Assembly: GCA_009787785.1 (NCBI GenBank)
Contig: WQSR01000029.1
Coordinates: forward strand, 1-35,077
From: Defluviitaleaceae bacterium
Lineage (GTDB): Bacteria > Bacillota > Clostridia > Lachnospirales > WQUN01
Length of the DNA: 35,077 nt
Direction: 5' to 3'
This document shows, piece by piece, positions 16,945-24,148 of the stretch. The number at the start of each line of letters is the position of its first letter. Positions within the stretch are counted from its first letter, which is position 1. The translations under genes and the position numbers were made by a program. The notes beneath the pieces are model-generated. The model was not told the origin of the DNA. It searched no databases and saw only the letters and a list, made by a program, of their open reading frames with translations.

Positions 16945-18420
16945 TTATTTGCCCCTATTTTCCGCCCTCAAAAACACCCTAACCCACAATCCGAACAGCG
17001 AGTGAGCCAAATCAAACCATGCAAATAGTATAGCTATGAGCATATTTATAGGCATGACGACAATTAAAATCGAAACAGGTAAACCAAATATGTTGGGCAA
17101 GACAAGATAAATCGCGAGTAAAATTGCGACAGCAAAAGTTAAGTCAAAAAACCATTTTGCCTGTATGCCGCTGTATTTTATCGCTTCGCCACCACGAACA
17201 CGCTTTATCGTCTGCGTCAAAAGGCGTACAAATTTATACAGACTAAAGAGTCCCCAAATTATAGCGGCGGTAAGCACGATGTCTATAATTACATATAAAT
17301 CAACGCCTATATTATTGAAACGGCCATGAATCACGGCATCTGCCGTAATATCTGCAAGCCGGTTTATCGTAAGCCCAAAAACACCTGAGTTGGCAAGAAT
17401 TACAACAGCGGCATCATCTTCGCCCAGCAACCGGACTGCGGCGACATAACCCGTAGCCGCCCCGGTATGTTCTATGATGCCGCTATCATCCCAAACGACC
17501 CAACCGCCGGCTACATGATGATAATCAAATTCCGCAAAAGGATTGGTTGCGGTGTGGAAATTTTCTTGCGACCTTGCCACAACCCTTGCAAACGGCTCAG
17601 GTACATCAACTATCCCAAGATGTATCCCTGCCCAGCGTGTCATGTCTGTTATGCTTGAATGGATATAACCCTGCGGTATTAAAATAGGAGCATGTTCCAT
17701 ATCCACAGGCGATTGCCGGAAGAATGCACGCTGATGCCCGCCTATAACCCGGCCTGTGGCATGGGCGTTTTGTATGCTTGTAAATGTGCTGTACAAGCCA
17801 AGCGGATGCAAAACATATTGTGTCATAAACTCGTCATAACTAAGCCCGGATACGGCTTCGATAAGAAGCCCAAGCAACATATAACCCGCATTGCTGTAGC
17901 TGTGCCCAGTGGAAGGGTAAAAGGCAAGTTCAATACCCGCGTATGCTGAAATAAACTCGCTTGCGGTTTCAATCACAATTGTGGGAAAACGCCTTTCATC
18001 ATGAGTAAAACCGCTTGTATGCTGTAAAAAGTGATAAATGCGTATATCCCCATGGGGCACAATCGTGCCGTTATAACGCGCCTCAAACCACGGCAAATGC
18101 ATATTTACAGGGTCGGCTACAGACAACAAGCCCATTTCTTCCAGCATCAATACGCCAAAAGCAGTAAACGTCTTTGACACCGAGCCTATCTCAAACAAGG
18201 TATCCTGCCTGCTGTCCATGAGCATATAAGACGTTTCGCCACTGCGAATTACGGCGACAGCGGCATTGGGAATGCTTGCGCGTTGCAGTTGACTTGTAAT
18301 GTGTTCTTGTGCTTCACGGCTTACTGCCCCTTGCGCGAATACAGCGATTGGTATAACGCCAATCATCACAATAAGACACATAACTACTGACATTACTTTT
18401 GATTTAAGAATTTTATTCAC
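16945..18420 (-). CDS. Membrane-anchored serine hydrolase (class C beta-lactamase / PBP-like)
   Basis: The 491 residues start with a signal segment (VMSVVMCLIVMIGVIPIAVFA). The beta-lactamase/DD-peptidase fold follows with its three motifs: SVSK at 80-83 (nucleophile Ser80), YSN at 175-177 and HTG at 318-320. The domain therefore acts outside the membrane on peptidoglycan peptides, D-amino-acid peptides or beta-lactams; which of these cannot be told. From about residue 365 to the end there are several membrane helices. The start is GTG 18420 with GGAGGGG 6 nt upstream. It overlaps the preceding membrane-protein gene by 8 nt, so it belongs to the LytTR operon and is probably its main output. 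Confidence 0.9.
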   Translation of the reverse strand: MNKILKSKVMSVVMCLIVMIGVIPIAVFAQGAVSREAQEHITSQLQRASIPNAAVAVIRSGETSYMLMDSRQDTLFEIGSVSKTFTAFGVLMLEEMGLLSVADPVNMHLPWFEARYNGTIVPHGDIRIYHFLQHTSGFTHDERRFPTIVIETASEFISAYAGIELAFYPSTGHSYSNAGYMLLGLLIEAVSGLSYDEFMTQYVLHPLGLYSTFTSIQNAHATGRVIGGHQRAFFRQSPVDMEHAPILIPQGYIHSSITDMTRWAGIHLGIVDVPEPFARVVARSQENFHTATNPFAEFDYHHVAGGWVVWDDSGIIEHTGAATGYVAAVRLLGEDDAAVVILANSGVFGLTINRLADITADAVIHGRFNNIGVDLYVIIDIVLTAAIIWGLFSLYKFVRLLTQTIKRVRGGEAIKYSGIQAKWFFDLTFAVAILLAIYLVLPNIFGLPVSILIVVMPINMLIAILFAWFDLAHSLFGLWVRVFLRAENRGK

Positions 18421-18910
18421 TTTGAACCCCTCCGGTTTTCCTTTTTTGGCTTTCTTGTATTATCTTCAAATTTTTATTGACACTCTCTACTTTTGAAACT
18501 TCGATTACAACCCCAAAAATCACCACAACGATGTACCCTTGTGTGTATACACCAATCAAGCCCAAATAATCCGCAAGGGTTGCAGGTACTGCGCGTATTA
18601 CTGCCAAAACGAAACCGAAACCCAGGAGCAATGCGCACGAAAGCACATAATGCACAGAAACACTAATCCACGGACTGCAATCGTCATCATCAAAATATTT
18701 CAATAACGGCACCCGCCTAAACAGTATTAACGTCACAACCGGCGCACCGCACAAAATGGCATTATCTGTTAGATGCCGTATGCTGATATACGCCACATTG
18801 GATAATGCGCCCAGTATTACAGCGTTAATCAGTATCGTAACCACATAGATAACGCAAAACAGTATAAGTGGATTCATGTCAAAAAAAGTGAATGCGGGCT
18901 TCTTCCTCAT
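18413..18910 (-). CDS. Four-helix membrane protein paired with LytTR regulator (DUF3021-like)
   Basis: Protein of 165 residues with four predicted membrane segments (about 13-35, 47-64, 83-105, 118-137) and a charged cytoplasmic tail. The size, topology and position right after a LytTR gene match the inhibitor component of LytTR regulatory systems such as HdrRM and BrsRM of streptococci, where the membrane protein holds the regulator inactive. The start ATG overlaps the LytTR stop (ATGA), with AAGGAGG 7 nt upstream. The role as anti-activator is inferred from gene order, not from a motif. Confidence 0.8.
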   Translation of the reverse strand: MRKKPAFTFFDMNPLILFCVIYVVTILINAVILGALSNVAYISIRHLTDNAILCGAPVVTLILFRRVPLLKYFDDDDCSPWISVSVHYVLSCALLLGFGFVLAVIRAVPATLADYLGLIGVYTQGYIVVVIFGVVIEVSKVESVNKNLKIIQESQKRKTGGVQSE

Positions 18911-19365
18911 TTTGACACCTCCTTCGCTAATTCGCTTATCGCTTCGATTAAATCTTCCCTGTAGCGTCTGCCGACAACAATCTTTTCGCTATTGCTCATT
19001 TCGGCTGTCATACGAAAATGCAAACCATTGGCAACCGAATTGATTTTGTAGATATTCAACAAAGCCATTTTGCTAACACGGACAAATTGTTGCCCTGCTA
19101 AAGACTCCTCAAGCTGTTTCAATGGGGTTGGCAAATGAAAAACATCGTCCTTAGTGTACACGCAACTTTTTCTGTCAACTGATTCAATGTAAAGAACATC
19201 ATTAACGTCGATTTTATATGTAGCACCCTCTTTTTTGCACAACAAAACAGAGCCAGTTTCTTCGCATAACTGGAATATTTGGTGGATTACAGGCGTGAGT
19301 TCCCGATACCTTACGTCTACATAATCATTATCTAGGCTTACATCCTTTTGGGCGGTTAATTTCAT
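18907..19365 (-). CDS. LytTR-domain transcriptional regulator
   Basis: Protein of 152 residues without a receiver domain. The LytTR DNA-binding fold spans about 38-148: VLLCKKEGATYKIDVNDVLYI, then TPLKQLEESLAGQQFVRVSK and LLNIYKINSV. Stand-alone LytTR proteins next to a small membrane protein form membrane-controlled switches that usually activate their own operon. SD AGGAGG lies 8 nt before the ATG at 19365 and is itself inside the last codons of a small upstream frame. It forms an operon with the membrane protein and the serine hydrolase downstream, with overlaps of 4 and 8 nt. Confidence 0.9.
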   Translation of the reverse strand: MKLTAQKDVSLDNDYVDVRYRELTPVIHQIFQLCEETGSVLLCKKEGATYKIDVNDVLYIESVDRKSCVYTKDDVFHLPTPLKQLEESLAGQQFVRVSKMALLNIYKINSVANGLHFRMTAEMSNSEKIVVGRRYREDLIEAISELAKEVSK

Positions 19366-19373
19366 GTTGTGAG

Positions 19374-19565
19374 CTACCTCCTAATTTCAGAATACACAGA
19401 ACGAATGCCCGATTCAAGCGATTTTACATAAACTGCAATTTGAGTGGCATGAAATGCAATCCAACATAGAGATGTACACACGAAAAAACCGCCTACACCA
19501 CCCGCAAAGCCTTGTGCCAGGCGGGTTAGTGCAGACGGTATACATGGTACACACATTGCGAGCAT
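19374..19565 (-). CDS. Possible small membrane peptide leading the LytTR operon
   Basis: Frame of 63 codons ending 8 nt before the LytTR ATG. It encodes a Gly-rich hydrophobic segment (GFAGGVGGFFVCTSLCWIAF) and a basic C-terminus (SVYSEIRR). The last two Arg codons form the AGGAGG used by LytTR, which would couple translation of the two. Against it: no clear SD before ATG 19565 and no known family. It may be a leader peptide, a small sensor or a decayed gene end. Confidence 0.4.
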   Translation of the reverse strand: MLAMCVPCIPSALTRLAQGFAGGVGGFFVCTSLCWIAFHATQIAVYVKSLESGIRSVYSEIRR

Positions 19566-19627
19566 TTTATTTGCTTGCGTGGAGCCCTAACAATTTTCTA
19601 GTCACATTAATGTTGATGGCACAATTT

Positions 19628-20659
19628 TTACTTGCCCGGAGCGGGTTTAATGGACACATCCATTTGCGCGGTGCCAATGTTCTCGCGCATGAGGGTGTCG
19701 GCCTTCCGGTTTTCCATATTGATGAAATCCATATAGCCCAATTTGCCTTCGCGCAGGGCAAAGGCCAGCGCGCTGGGCACCTCGGCCTCGGCTTCCACTA
19801 CCTTGGCACGCATACGCTCTACCTCGGCGCGCATTTCCTGCTCTTGGGCCACAGCCAAAGCGCGGCGTTCCTCGGCCTTGGCTTCGGCGATTTTCTTATC
19901 CGCTTCGGCTTGCTCAATTTGCAAATGGGCCCCGATGTTGCGCCCCACATCCACGTCGGCAATATCAATGGAGAGGATTTCATAAGCGGTACCCGCGTCC
20001 AGCCCCTTGGCCAGTACGGTCTTGGAAATCTTATCCGGGTTCTCCAGCACCTCCCGGTGGGACTGGGCCGAGCCTACGGTGGTGACGATACCCTCGCCCA
20101 CACGGGCCACAATGGTAGCCTCTCCCGCGCCGCCCACCAGCCGCTGGATATTGGTGCGCACGGTGATACGGGCCACGGCCTTCACCTCAATGCCGTTGAT
20201 GGCCATGGCAGAAATCATGGGCGTCTCGATAACCTTGGGGTTTACGCTCATACGCACCGCGTCGAATACGTCCCGCCCGGCCAAGTCAATGGCGGCGGCC
20301 TTCTCGAAGGGGAGCTCGATATTGGCGCGATGGGCGGCGATTAACGCGTTGATAACCGCGTCCACCCGCCCCCCGGCCAGGTAATGGGCCTCCAGCTGAC
20401 TCACGGGAATGGGGATGTTGGCCTTCGTGCATTTAATCAGCGGGCGCACGATGTGCACCGGGTTGACCCTGCGCAAGCGCATCCCAATGAGCGCGCCAAT
20501 ACCCACCTTGGCCCCGGCGGAAATGGCGGAAATCCATAGCCCCAGCGGCACAAAACGCAAAAACAATACAAGAAACAGCAATATTGCGGCGGCAATAGCA
20601 ATACCCAGGATGGGCAACTCTCCAAACGGGTCGGTGTTTAACAAAAACAATGCGTTCAT
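19628..20659 (-). CDS. floA: Flotillin-like protein FloA
   Basis: Membrane-microdomain scaffold of 343 residues. A single hydrophobic hairpin ([20 protein letters not shown], then [12 protein letters not shown]) leads into the SPFH domain, e.g. [20 protein letters not shown] and [16 protein letters not shown], followed by an Ala/Glu-rich coiled coil ([20 protein letters not shown]). This is the YqfA/FloA type, not the longer FloT. The start at ATG 20659 (MNALFLL) is set by GGAGG 5 nt upstream; an ATG at 20671 lies too far up. It follows the nfeD gene by about 77 nt, the usual NfeD-flotillin partnership. Confidence 0.93.
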   Translation of the reverse strand: MNALFLLNTDPFGELPILGIAIAAAILLFLVLFLRFVPLGLWISAISAGAKVGIGALIGMRLRRVNPVHIVRPLIKCTKANIPIPVSQLEAHYLAGGRVDAVINALIAAHRANIELPFEKAAAIDLAGRDVFDAVRMSVNPKVIETPMISAMAINGIEVKAVARITVRTNIQRLVGGAGEATIVARVGEGIVTTVGSAQSHREVLENPDKISKTVLAKGLDAGTAYEILSIDIADVDVGRNIGAHLQIEQAEADKKIAEAKAEERRALAVAQEQEMRAEVERMRAKVVEAEAEVPSALAFALREGKLGYMDFINMENRKADTLMRENIGTAQMDVSIKPAPGK

Positions 20660-20687
20660 CTTAACCTCCAAAAATTAAAGTTTTGGT

Positions 20688-20730
20688 CGAGCTTTTTCAA
20701 AAGCTCGCGGGGTGTGGGGCAGAGCCCCAC
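20688..20730. repeat. Twin-hairpin REP-like intergenic element
   Basis: Two adjacent perfect dyads between nfeD and floA: CGAGCTTTT-TC-AAAAGCTCG (20688-20707) and GTGGGGC-AGA-GCCCCAC (20714-20730). The text resembles GC-rich palindromic elements often seen scattered between genes in Clostridia. It may act as an attenuator or mRNA-stability element between the two genes. No second copy was noticed in this window. Confidence 0.45.
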
Positions 20731-20735
20731 GGTCT

Positions 20736-21215
20736 TCAGTTCCCATCCACCACACCAACAACAACCTTGGTGCCCTGGGTCTCCAGCACGCGGATTTTCG
20801 CGCCGCGCTCAATCATCGGGCCCTTTGAGGCCACCTCCATGCGTATGCCGTTGAAATCGGCTTCGCCATAAGGCCGCAGAATAGTGACCGCCGTGCCCTC
20901 CTTGCCCACCATGCCGGACAAATCACCAACCACGTCGGTATCCTCCGCCAGGGTATCGTTGAGTATGACCCGGCCCTGCAACTGCCGCCTGGTGACAAAA
21001 TTGTACACAAGCCCGCCAAGCAAGCCCAAAACCACCACACCACAGCCCACAAAGAGCCAGCCATTGGGGTGGAAGATGACGGCAAGTATCGCGGAAAGCA
21101 CCAAGGCCGCAATGCCAACGATGCCGCAGATAAAGCCGTCAAACCCGGGTACCAGCAACTCCAGCAACAACGCCAGCGTACCGATAACCAGTAAAATAAT
21201 TGCCAGTTGCAACAT
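20736..21215 (-). CDS. nfeD: NfeD-like membrane protein
   Basis: Protein of 159 residues, the short NfeD1b class without the protease domain. Membrane helices cover about residues 1-75 (LQLAIILLVIGTLALLLELL, then GIVGIAALVLSAILAVIF and WLFVGCGVVVLGLLGGLVY). The C-terminal OB-fold domain is about 95-157, with LSGMVGKEGTAVTILRPYGEA, FNGIRMEVASKG and VLETQGTKVVVG. NfeD proteins are thought to assist flotillin rafts. The start at ATG 21215 (MLQLAII) is preceded by GGGGG; the frame extends to 21263, but those codons lie in an AT-rich leader. Confidence 0.9.
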   Translation of the reverse strand: MLQLAIILLVIGTLALLLELLVPGFDGFICGIVGIAALVLSAILAVIFHPNGWLFVGCGVVVLGLLGGLVYNFVTRRQLQGRVILNDTLAEDTDVVGDLSGMVGKEGTAVTILRPYGEADFNGIRMEVASKGPMIERGAKIRVLETQGTKVVVGVVDGN

Positions 21216-21310
21216 AGGAATACCCCCATTTCTAGTAAAAAAATTTGCAGGTTCCTCTTGCAAATTTTTTTACGCATATTTTTTGCGAAGCAAAAAATTC
21301 ACGCTCCCAG

Positions 21311-21823
21311 CTATTCGCCTTTCTCTTTCTCCTTTTCTTTCTCCTTCTCCTTCACCGCCGGCACATCGCCGGAAGTCGCGGTCATCTTCGGTGCGCGGAT
21401 ACCTACAATTTCCGATTTAAGAATAGGAATCCGTATGCCCCGGTTGGTACCGAACTCGACAATGAAGCAATCCTCGCCCACATCGGCAATACGGCCAAAC
21501 AGCCCGGAATTGGTGACTACATTATCCCCTGCGGAGATGCTGGATTGTAACTCCTTCAGCTTTTTTTCCCGCTTGCGCTGGGGGCGGAACATGAGCAAAT
21601 ACATGACCAGAATGACACCGCCCCACAAAAGCAACATGGTCCAGCCGCCCATGCCGCCTACGGGTGCCGCGGGCTGTGCCCCGTTGGCTACCTGGTTGAC
21701 GACGGTAGCCGCCACATCCCCCACGGGCAATGCCTGCTGACCCCCGGCCCCCGGCCCCATAATGCCCACATCCGCAAGCAACGCGGGCAAGCCGTGCAAA
21801 GCGTATACAAGTGCGTTAATCAT
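21311..21823 (-). CDS. yajC: Preprotein translocase subunit YajC
   Basis: Accessory subunit of the Sec translocon (SecDF-YajC). The core pattern is clear: TM helix WTMLLLWGGVILVMYLLMF directly followed by RPQRKREKKLKELQSSISAGD and VVTNSGLFGRIADVGEDCFIVE. Unusual are an N-terminal extension of about 60 residues, rich in Gly and Ala with its own hydrophobic stretch, and a C-terminal Lys-Glu repeat (KEKEKEKEKEKGE). At 170 residues it is longer than the usual ~100. I prefer ATG 21823, with GGAG 8 nt upstream; ATG 21829 lies only 2 nt from the SD. Confidence 0.93.
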   Translation of the reverse strand: MINALVYALHGLPALLADVGIMGPGAGGQQALPVGDVAATVVNQVANGAQPAAPVGGMGGWTMLLLWGGVILVMYLLMFRPQRKREKKLKELQSSISAGDNVVTNSGLFGRIADVGEDCFIVEFGTNRGIRIPILKSEIVGIRAPKMTATSGDVPAVKEKEKEKEKEKGE

Positions 21824-21873
21824 ATCCATTACTCCTTCGTGTATTTAGATATACGTAGCAAAACCCAAATAGT

Positions 21874-21902
21874 ATTATATATTACTCCGCTTCTTCAATC
21901 AA
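21874..21902 (-). promoter_or_regulatory. Sigma-A promoter for yajC
   Basis: On the minus strand TTGATT (21902-21897), a 17-nt spacer and a perfect TATAAT (21879-21874). The -35 box lies in the last codons of the GGDEF protein gene, so yajC can be transcribed separately from it. Confidence 0.65.
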
Positions 21903-24020
21903 ATCATTATACCATTTCACCGATGCGATGTAGGCGTCATTGACATAGGAAGCGTCCATCTGGTGCTTTTCCACAAATTGCGCCACGGCTTCCCAGTTGG
22001 CGTACTCGTAGTTTTCGAAGAAATTCAATATGTCGGAATACACACCCGTTTTCGAAAGCAAGGAGCCCCGGATATCCTCCTCCACGGGCATGTCCTTCAT
22101 GAGCTCCTCCCGGGTGGTGTCCAGCGCGATGTGGAGCAACGAAAGCATCCCAATCATGAAAAGCTTCTGCGGACTGCGCCGTATGCGGAAACAAGGGGCC
22201 AGCAATTCCCCAAAGTGGGCCCGTATCAGCGACAGGCGGATAAGTTCGATGGGCTTGTCCTCCGCCGCGCCGCGCAAGGCCAGCACGGCTATCCATTTCT
22301 TCAGATTGTCCTCACCCAGATAGGCGATGGCACTGTTAATAGAAGTCACGTTGCGCAAGCCCACGGCGGCGGAGTTAAGTATACGCAAGAGCTTGTAGGA
22401 CAGGGCCACATCCGAGGCAATAATCGCGCTGATTTGGGGGAAGTCCATATAGCCCTCTGTGTTGGAGAGCTTCATCAAGCGTAAGTAATTTATCTTTAAG
22501 GGATTGATTTCCTTGGACTTTTGCCCGATGGGGGGCTGGCGAAAGTAAAAGCCCTTAAACAACTGGAAGCCCGCCTTCTTGGCCTCCTCGTAGTCGGCCT
22601 GGGTATCCACCCCTATGGCCACGAAGCGTTTGTCATAATGGGTTGCGATGATTTTACGCTGCTTGCTTATATCGCCATCCTTGGGGGAGAACATGGCGTA
22701 GTCGGCCAAATCCAGCAGCTCTGCGTCGGGGGCGTGACTGCTCAAATTGGTGATGGCCAGCTTGTAGCCGTGGTTTTTCAGCTCGTGGTAGACTTGCATG
22801 TGCTTGCTTCGCGGCGGGTTGATTTGCACGATAAACTTGTCCCTCGGCAAATTGACCAGCACAGCGGGGTTTAACAACTGCTTGGAATAGGCAATAAAAT
22901 AGTGGAACTTATCTTCCAGGTTGTGCAGACCCATAGCATCCAGCGTCCGGTTGAAATCCTTCAAATCAACCGCGCCATCCAGCTCCTCGTCCTCACTGCA
23001 ATCCATCAGCTCGTAGCCAAAGGTCTTGCCCACGCTGGTCAGCACGGGCTGGATGTTGATATACACATCCTTAAACTTCTGGGCGGTGTCGTATTGGCTT
23101 ACAAAGAAGCACAGCTGGTTGCGCCCGCCGTCCTTGGCCGCGTACAGGGCGATGTCGGCCTTACGCAGGATTTCCGAGAGGGTGCTCCCATCCCGTGGGA
23201 AAACCGATACGCCCATGCTGAGGGTACAATTCAAGTCAATATTGGGCAGTGAATAAGAGCGCAGGGCCGTGCTCAATATATTGTCATAGTGCTTTATCAG
23301 GGACTCCTCCGAGTCGAAGCGGCTGGCGGGGTCGTTATACAGCAGGACGAACTCGTCACCCCCCAGGCGGTATAAATGCCCGGTGAACTGGCTTTCACTC
23401 TCCAGATGCTCCACCAGCCTGCGCAATACGATATCGCCGGTATTGTGGCCGTAGGTATCGTTTACCGCCTTGAAATGGTCAAGGTCAAACAAGGCCAAAA
23501 CGCCGGTGATTTCCTCCTTGGCGATTTGCTCCTCCAGCGCGTTGAAATTTTCCTTTAGCTTGGTACGGTTGGGGGCGAGGGTGAGCTGGTCGATGTAGGC
23601 CAGCTCATAGAGCCGCTTTTTGATGGCGATTTCCTCGGTGATGTCGTGCATGGTGAAAATAAAGGCGGGCATGTCGTCTATCCAGTTGATGGCGTTGCAC
23701 CGCACCTGATAGGTTTGGCCTCTGGCGTCTTCGATTTCAAAGACCCCTTCCACGGCCTTGACCCGGGTCACGCCATAGGGGCAGTGGGAACACAAGGCAG
23801 GGAAGGTGGCGGCGTAGCTTGTCCGGCAATCGTGGGTATAGCCGCTTTCGGTATACATGCGGGTCTTGGCGCGCTCGTTGGTAAACAGCACCTCGCAACG
23901 CCTGCGCACAACCAGTATCTCAAAATCCAGCGGGTCCAGCACACCGGCAATATCGCCAAGCAGATTCCGTATATCCGTCTTCTTGAAGCGTTCCTTGATG
24001 GCGGCGATGGGATTTTTCAT
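21882..24020 (-). CDS. PAS-GGDEF-EAL(degenerate)-HDOD signalling protein
   Basis: Cytoplasmic protein of 712 residues. The PAS domain is about 25-130, with a Cys65/Cys77/Cys80 group ending in CPYG, similar to Cys motifs in other clostridial PAS domains. The GGDEF domain is about 140-305, with intact RLGGDEF (220-224), so diguanylate cyclase activity is plausible; the usual RxxD inhibitory site is not seen. Then come an EAL-like region (about 315-510) lacking the EAL signature and most metal ligands, and an HDOD domain (about 520-700, e.g. ISAIIASDVALSYKLLRILN). The EAL-HDOD pair matches YuxH-type proteins, where EAL is usually a sensor rather than an enzyme. The ATG at 24020 has AAAGGAG 9 nt upstream. 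Confidence 0.9.
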   Translation of the reverse strand: MKNPIAAIKERFKKTDIRNLLGDIAGVLDPLDFEILVVRRRCEVLFTNERAKTRMYTESGYTHDCRTSYAATFPALCSHCPYGVTRVKAVEGVFEIEDARGQTYQVRCNAINWIDDMPAFIFTMHDITEEIAIKKRLYELAYIDQLTLAPNRTKLKENFNALEEQIAKEEITGVLALFDLDHFKAVNDTYGHNTGDIVLRRLVEHLESESQFTGHLYRLGGDEFVLLYNDPASRFDSEESLIKHYDNILSTALRSYSLPNIDLNCTLSMGVSVFPRDGSTLSEILRKADIALYAAKDGGRNQLCFFVSQYDTAQKFKDVYINIQPVLTSVGKTFGYELMDCSEDEELDGAVDLKDFNRTLDAMGLHNLEDKFHYFIAYSKQLLNPAVLVNLPRDKFIVQINPPRSKHMQVYHELKNHGYKLAITNLSSHAPDAELLDLADYAMFSPKDGDISKQRKIIATHYDKRFVAIGVDTQADYEEAKKAGFQLFKGFYFRQPPIGQKSKEINPLKINYLRLMKLSNTEGYMDFPQISAIIASDVALSYKLLRILNSAAVGLRNVTSINSAIAYLGEDNLKKWIAVLALRGAAEDKPIELIRLSLIRAHFGELLAPCFRIRRSPQKLFMIGMLSLLHIALDTTREELMKDMPVEEDIRGSLLSKTGVYSDILNFFENYEYANWEAVAQFVEKHQMDASYVNDAYIASVKWYNDLIEEAE

Positions 24021-24086
24021 GGGATAGGGCTCCTTTCCCGGTGGACCCTGATGGAAATAAAGCTTGGCTATAATTAAACAACCACT

Positions 24087-24115
24087 TTGTTAGAATATGT
24101 CCGGTAGTCTATAAT
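24087..24115 (+). promoter_or_regulatory. Sigma-A promoter for hflX
   Basis: TTGTTA (24087-24092), a 17-nt spacer and TATAAT (24110-24115), about 33 nt before the hflX ATG. It lies in the short divergent region shared with the GGDEF protein gene. Confidence 0.65.
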
Positions 24116-24148
24116 ATAGCATATCTGATGAAAGAATAGGGATGTAAT

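Noticed and set aside
19454..20344. 296-codon plus-strand frame over floA
   Set aside because: Shadow of FloA; His/Gly-rich composition typical of antisense translation.
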